In this document: positions 6,252-6,625 of the stretch, piece after piece
Layout: every line of letters begins with the position of its first letter
Numbering within the stretch: the stretch's first letter is position 1
NCBI GenBank assembly: GCA_947167725.1
Contig: CAMVJF010000099.1
Coordinates: 1-6,625, forward strand
DNA from: an uncultured Clostridia bacterium
GTDB taxonomy: Bacteria; Bacillota; Clostridia; Oscillospirales; Oscillospiraceae
Reading direction: 5' to 3'
DNA length: 6,625 bases
Notes under the pieces: generated by a model
The model's input: the letters and a program-made list of their open reading frames with translations, nothing else
Told to the model about the DNA's origin: nothing
The model's database searches: none
Translations under genes and position numbers: made by a program

Positions 6252-6426
6252 CGTTGATGTTTTAATGGCTGTGACGAAACGAGCCGAATGCTTCGCAGCG
6301 CAGAGAGGGACCGGAAGGTGAAAGGTCCTGTGCGTCATTCCGGCAGCCACTTCCGAGCCAGCCCCGGAAACGGGACCGCATGCCAGCGTTACGGGCGACA
6401 ACAAGGCCGCTTTCGAGCGGCAAATC

Positions 6427-6457
6427 AGGGTGGCACAGCGAGTTGACCTTCGCCCCT
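6427..6457 (+). promoter_or_regulatory. T-box antiterminator
   Basis: AGGG 6427-6430 pairs with CCCT 6454-6457, and GCGA 6438-6441 with TCGC 6450-6453. They enclose the seven-base bulge TGGCACA (6431-6437) that base-pairs with the NCCA end of uncharged tRNA. The 3' strand overlaps the 5' arm of the terminator, so the two folds exclude each other. The bulge reads UGGC where UGGU would be expected for A73 of tRNA-Ala. Confidence 0.88.
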
Positions 6458-6484
6458 GCGTGCAGGGGCGGAGGTATCTTTTTT
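6446..6484 (+). terminator. T-box regulatory intrinsic terminator
   Basis: A 13-bp stem pairs 6446-6458 with 6463-6475 (core CGCCCCTG/CAGGGGCG, one G-U pair) around a CGTG loop. ATC and six T at 6479-6484 follow. It forms when charged tRNA-Ala leaves the antiterminator unstabilised. Confidence 0.93.
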
Positions 6485-6520
6485 GTTCCGCACCATCAGT
6501 TACTGTCAGGGAGGTCAATC

Positions 6521-6625
6521 ATGGAAAAATACGGACTGAACCAATTGAGAGAGATGTTCCTCAGTTTCTTTGAAACGAAGGGACACCTCCGGCTGCCGAG
6601 CTTCTCGCTGATTCCGCAGAACGAC
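6521..6625 (+). CDS. alaS: Alanyl-tRNA synthetase, N-terminus (3'-truncated by window edge)
   Basis: AlaRS charges tRNA-Ala. Only 35 codons are visible, but they match the conserved N-terminus of the class II catalytic domain: LNQLREMFLSFFETKGH at 6-22, then LPSFSLIPQND (25-35), equivalent to the family's P-S-x-SL-x-P-x-ND. That segment begins motif 1. AGGGAGG at 6508-6514 lies 6 nt before the ATG, and no competing start is nearby. The alanine-specific T-box just upstream independently supports the identification. Confidence 0.95.
   Translation, partial: MEKYGLNQLREMFLSFFETKGHLRLPSFSLIPQND

Larger units (their letters stand above)
6258..6484 (+). promoter_or_regulatory. T-box riboswitch controlling alaS (specifier GCC, alanine)
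   Basis: The leader RNA senses uncharged tRNA-Ala and lets transcription pass into alaS when tRNA-Ala is unacylated. Stem I is closed by GGCTG 6267-6271 with CAGCC 6359-6363, and an internal helix pairs CCGAATG 6284-6290 with CATTcCGG 6336-6343. The distal arm GGACC 6308-6312/GGTCC 6324-6328 carries the AGAGAG bulge and a GGTGAAA loop typical of T-boxes. In the specifier loop GCC at 6346-6348, followed by A6349 and CTTCCGAG, aligns with the codon position of known glyQS leaders. Small hairpins follow: CCCG-GAAA-CGGG 6363-6374 and GCCGCT-TTCG-AGCGGC 6406-6421. The T-box sequence AGGGTGGCACAGCG is at 6427-6440. It deviates from AGGGTGGNACCGCG at one base (A for C), and N is C. Pairings were derived by hand. 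Confidence 0.93.

Noticed and set aside
6331..6338. GTC (valine) followed by ATTC as the T-box specifier
   Set aside because: It resembles the flank of known specifiers, but these bases pair in the CCGAATG/CATTCCGG helix. The next loop gives GCC followed by ACTTCCGAG, which agrees with alaS downstream.
4992..6518. Long open minus-strand frame of about 508 codons opposite the U32 gene and T-box
   Set aside because: It covers a clear U32 gene on the plus strand and runs through the T-box. Its translation has no recognisable motif and it has no convincing ribosome site. It reflects codon bias of the real gene.

Overview
The window looks like chromosome of a moderately GC-rich Clostridia-type Firmicute, probably Oscillospiraceae or Ruminococcaceae-like. 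The evidence is the strong AGGAGG-type ribosome sites, a T-box riboswitch ahead of alaS, Firmicute-style MltG and U32 proteins, and a tiny Cys/Gly-rich membrane peptide of a kind common in spore-forming Firmicutes. The taxonomic placement is an inference from these traits; no database comparison was possible.

Layout, left to right. (1) 1-1194: the C-terminal third of peptide chain release factor 3 (prfC), then a short, Cys-rich cyclodeaminase-family protein starting 12 nt after its stop, closed by an intrinsic terminator. (2) 1198-3403: a sigma-A-type promoter drives a tight three-gene operon of a Sir2 protein deacylase, a WecG/TagA/CpsF glycosyltransferase and a dTMP kinase. The genes overlap by 4 and 14 nt. 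(3) 3383-3538: on the opposite strand, a 42-residue Cys/Gly-rich single-span membrane peptide converges on tmk. Both share one hairpin, whose U-tract favours the small gene. (4) 3670-6227: mltG (endolytic murein transglycosylase) overlaps by 11 nt a U32-family protein, probably a tRNA or rRNA hydroxylation protein. (5) 6224-6625: a promoter whose -35 box overlaps the U32 stop codon, then a complete class I T-box leader with a GCC (Ala) specifier, antiterminator and terminator, then the first 35 codons of alaS.

Most of the window is housekeeping: translation termination, tRNA charging, RNA modification, nucleotide supply and envelope synthesis. The least ordinary pieces are the small antisense-strand peptide gene, the altered glycine-rich motif of the cyclodeaminase homologue, and an alanine T-box whose discriminator-pairing base is C (UGGC) rather than the U expected for A73 of tRNA-Ala. 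I found no mobile element, CRISPR array, tRNA or rRNA, and no convincing new multi-gene system.
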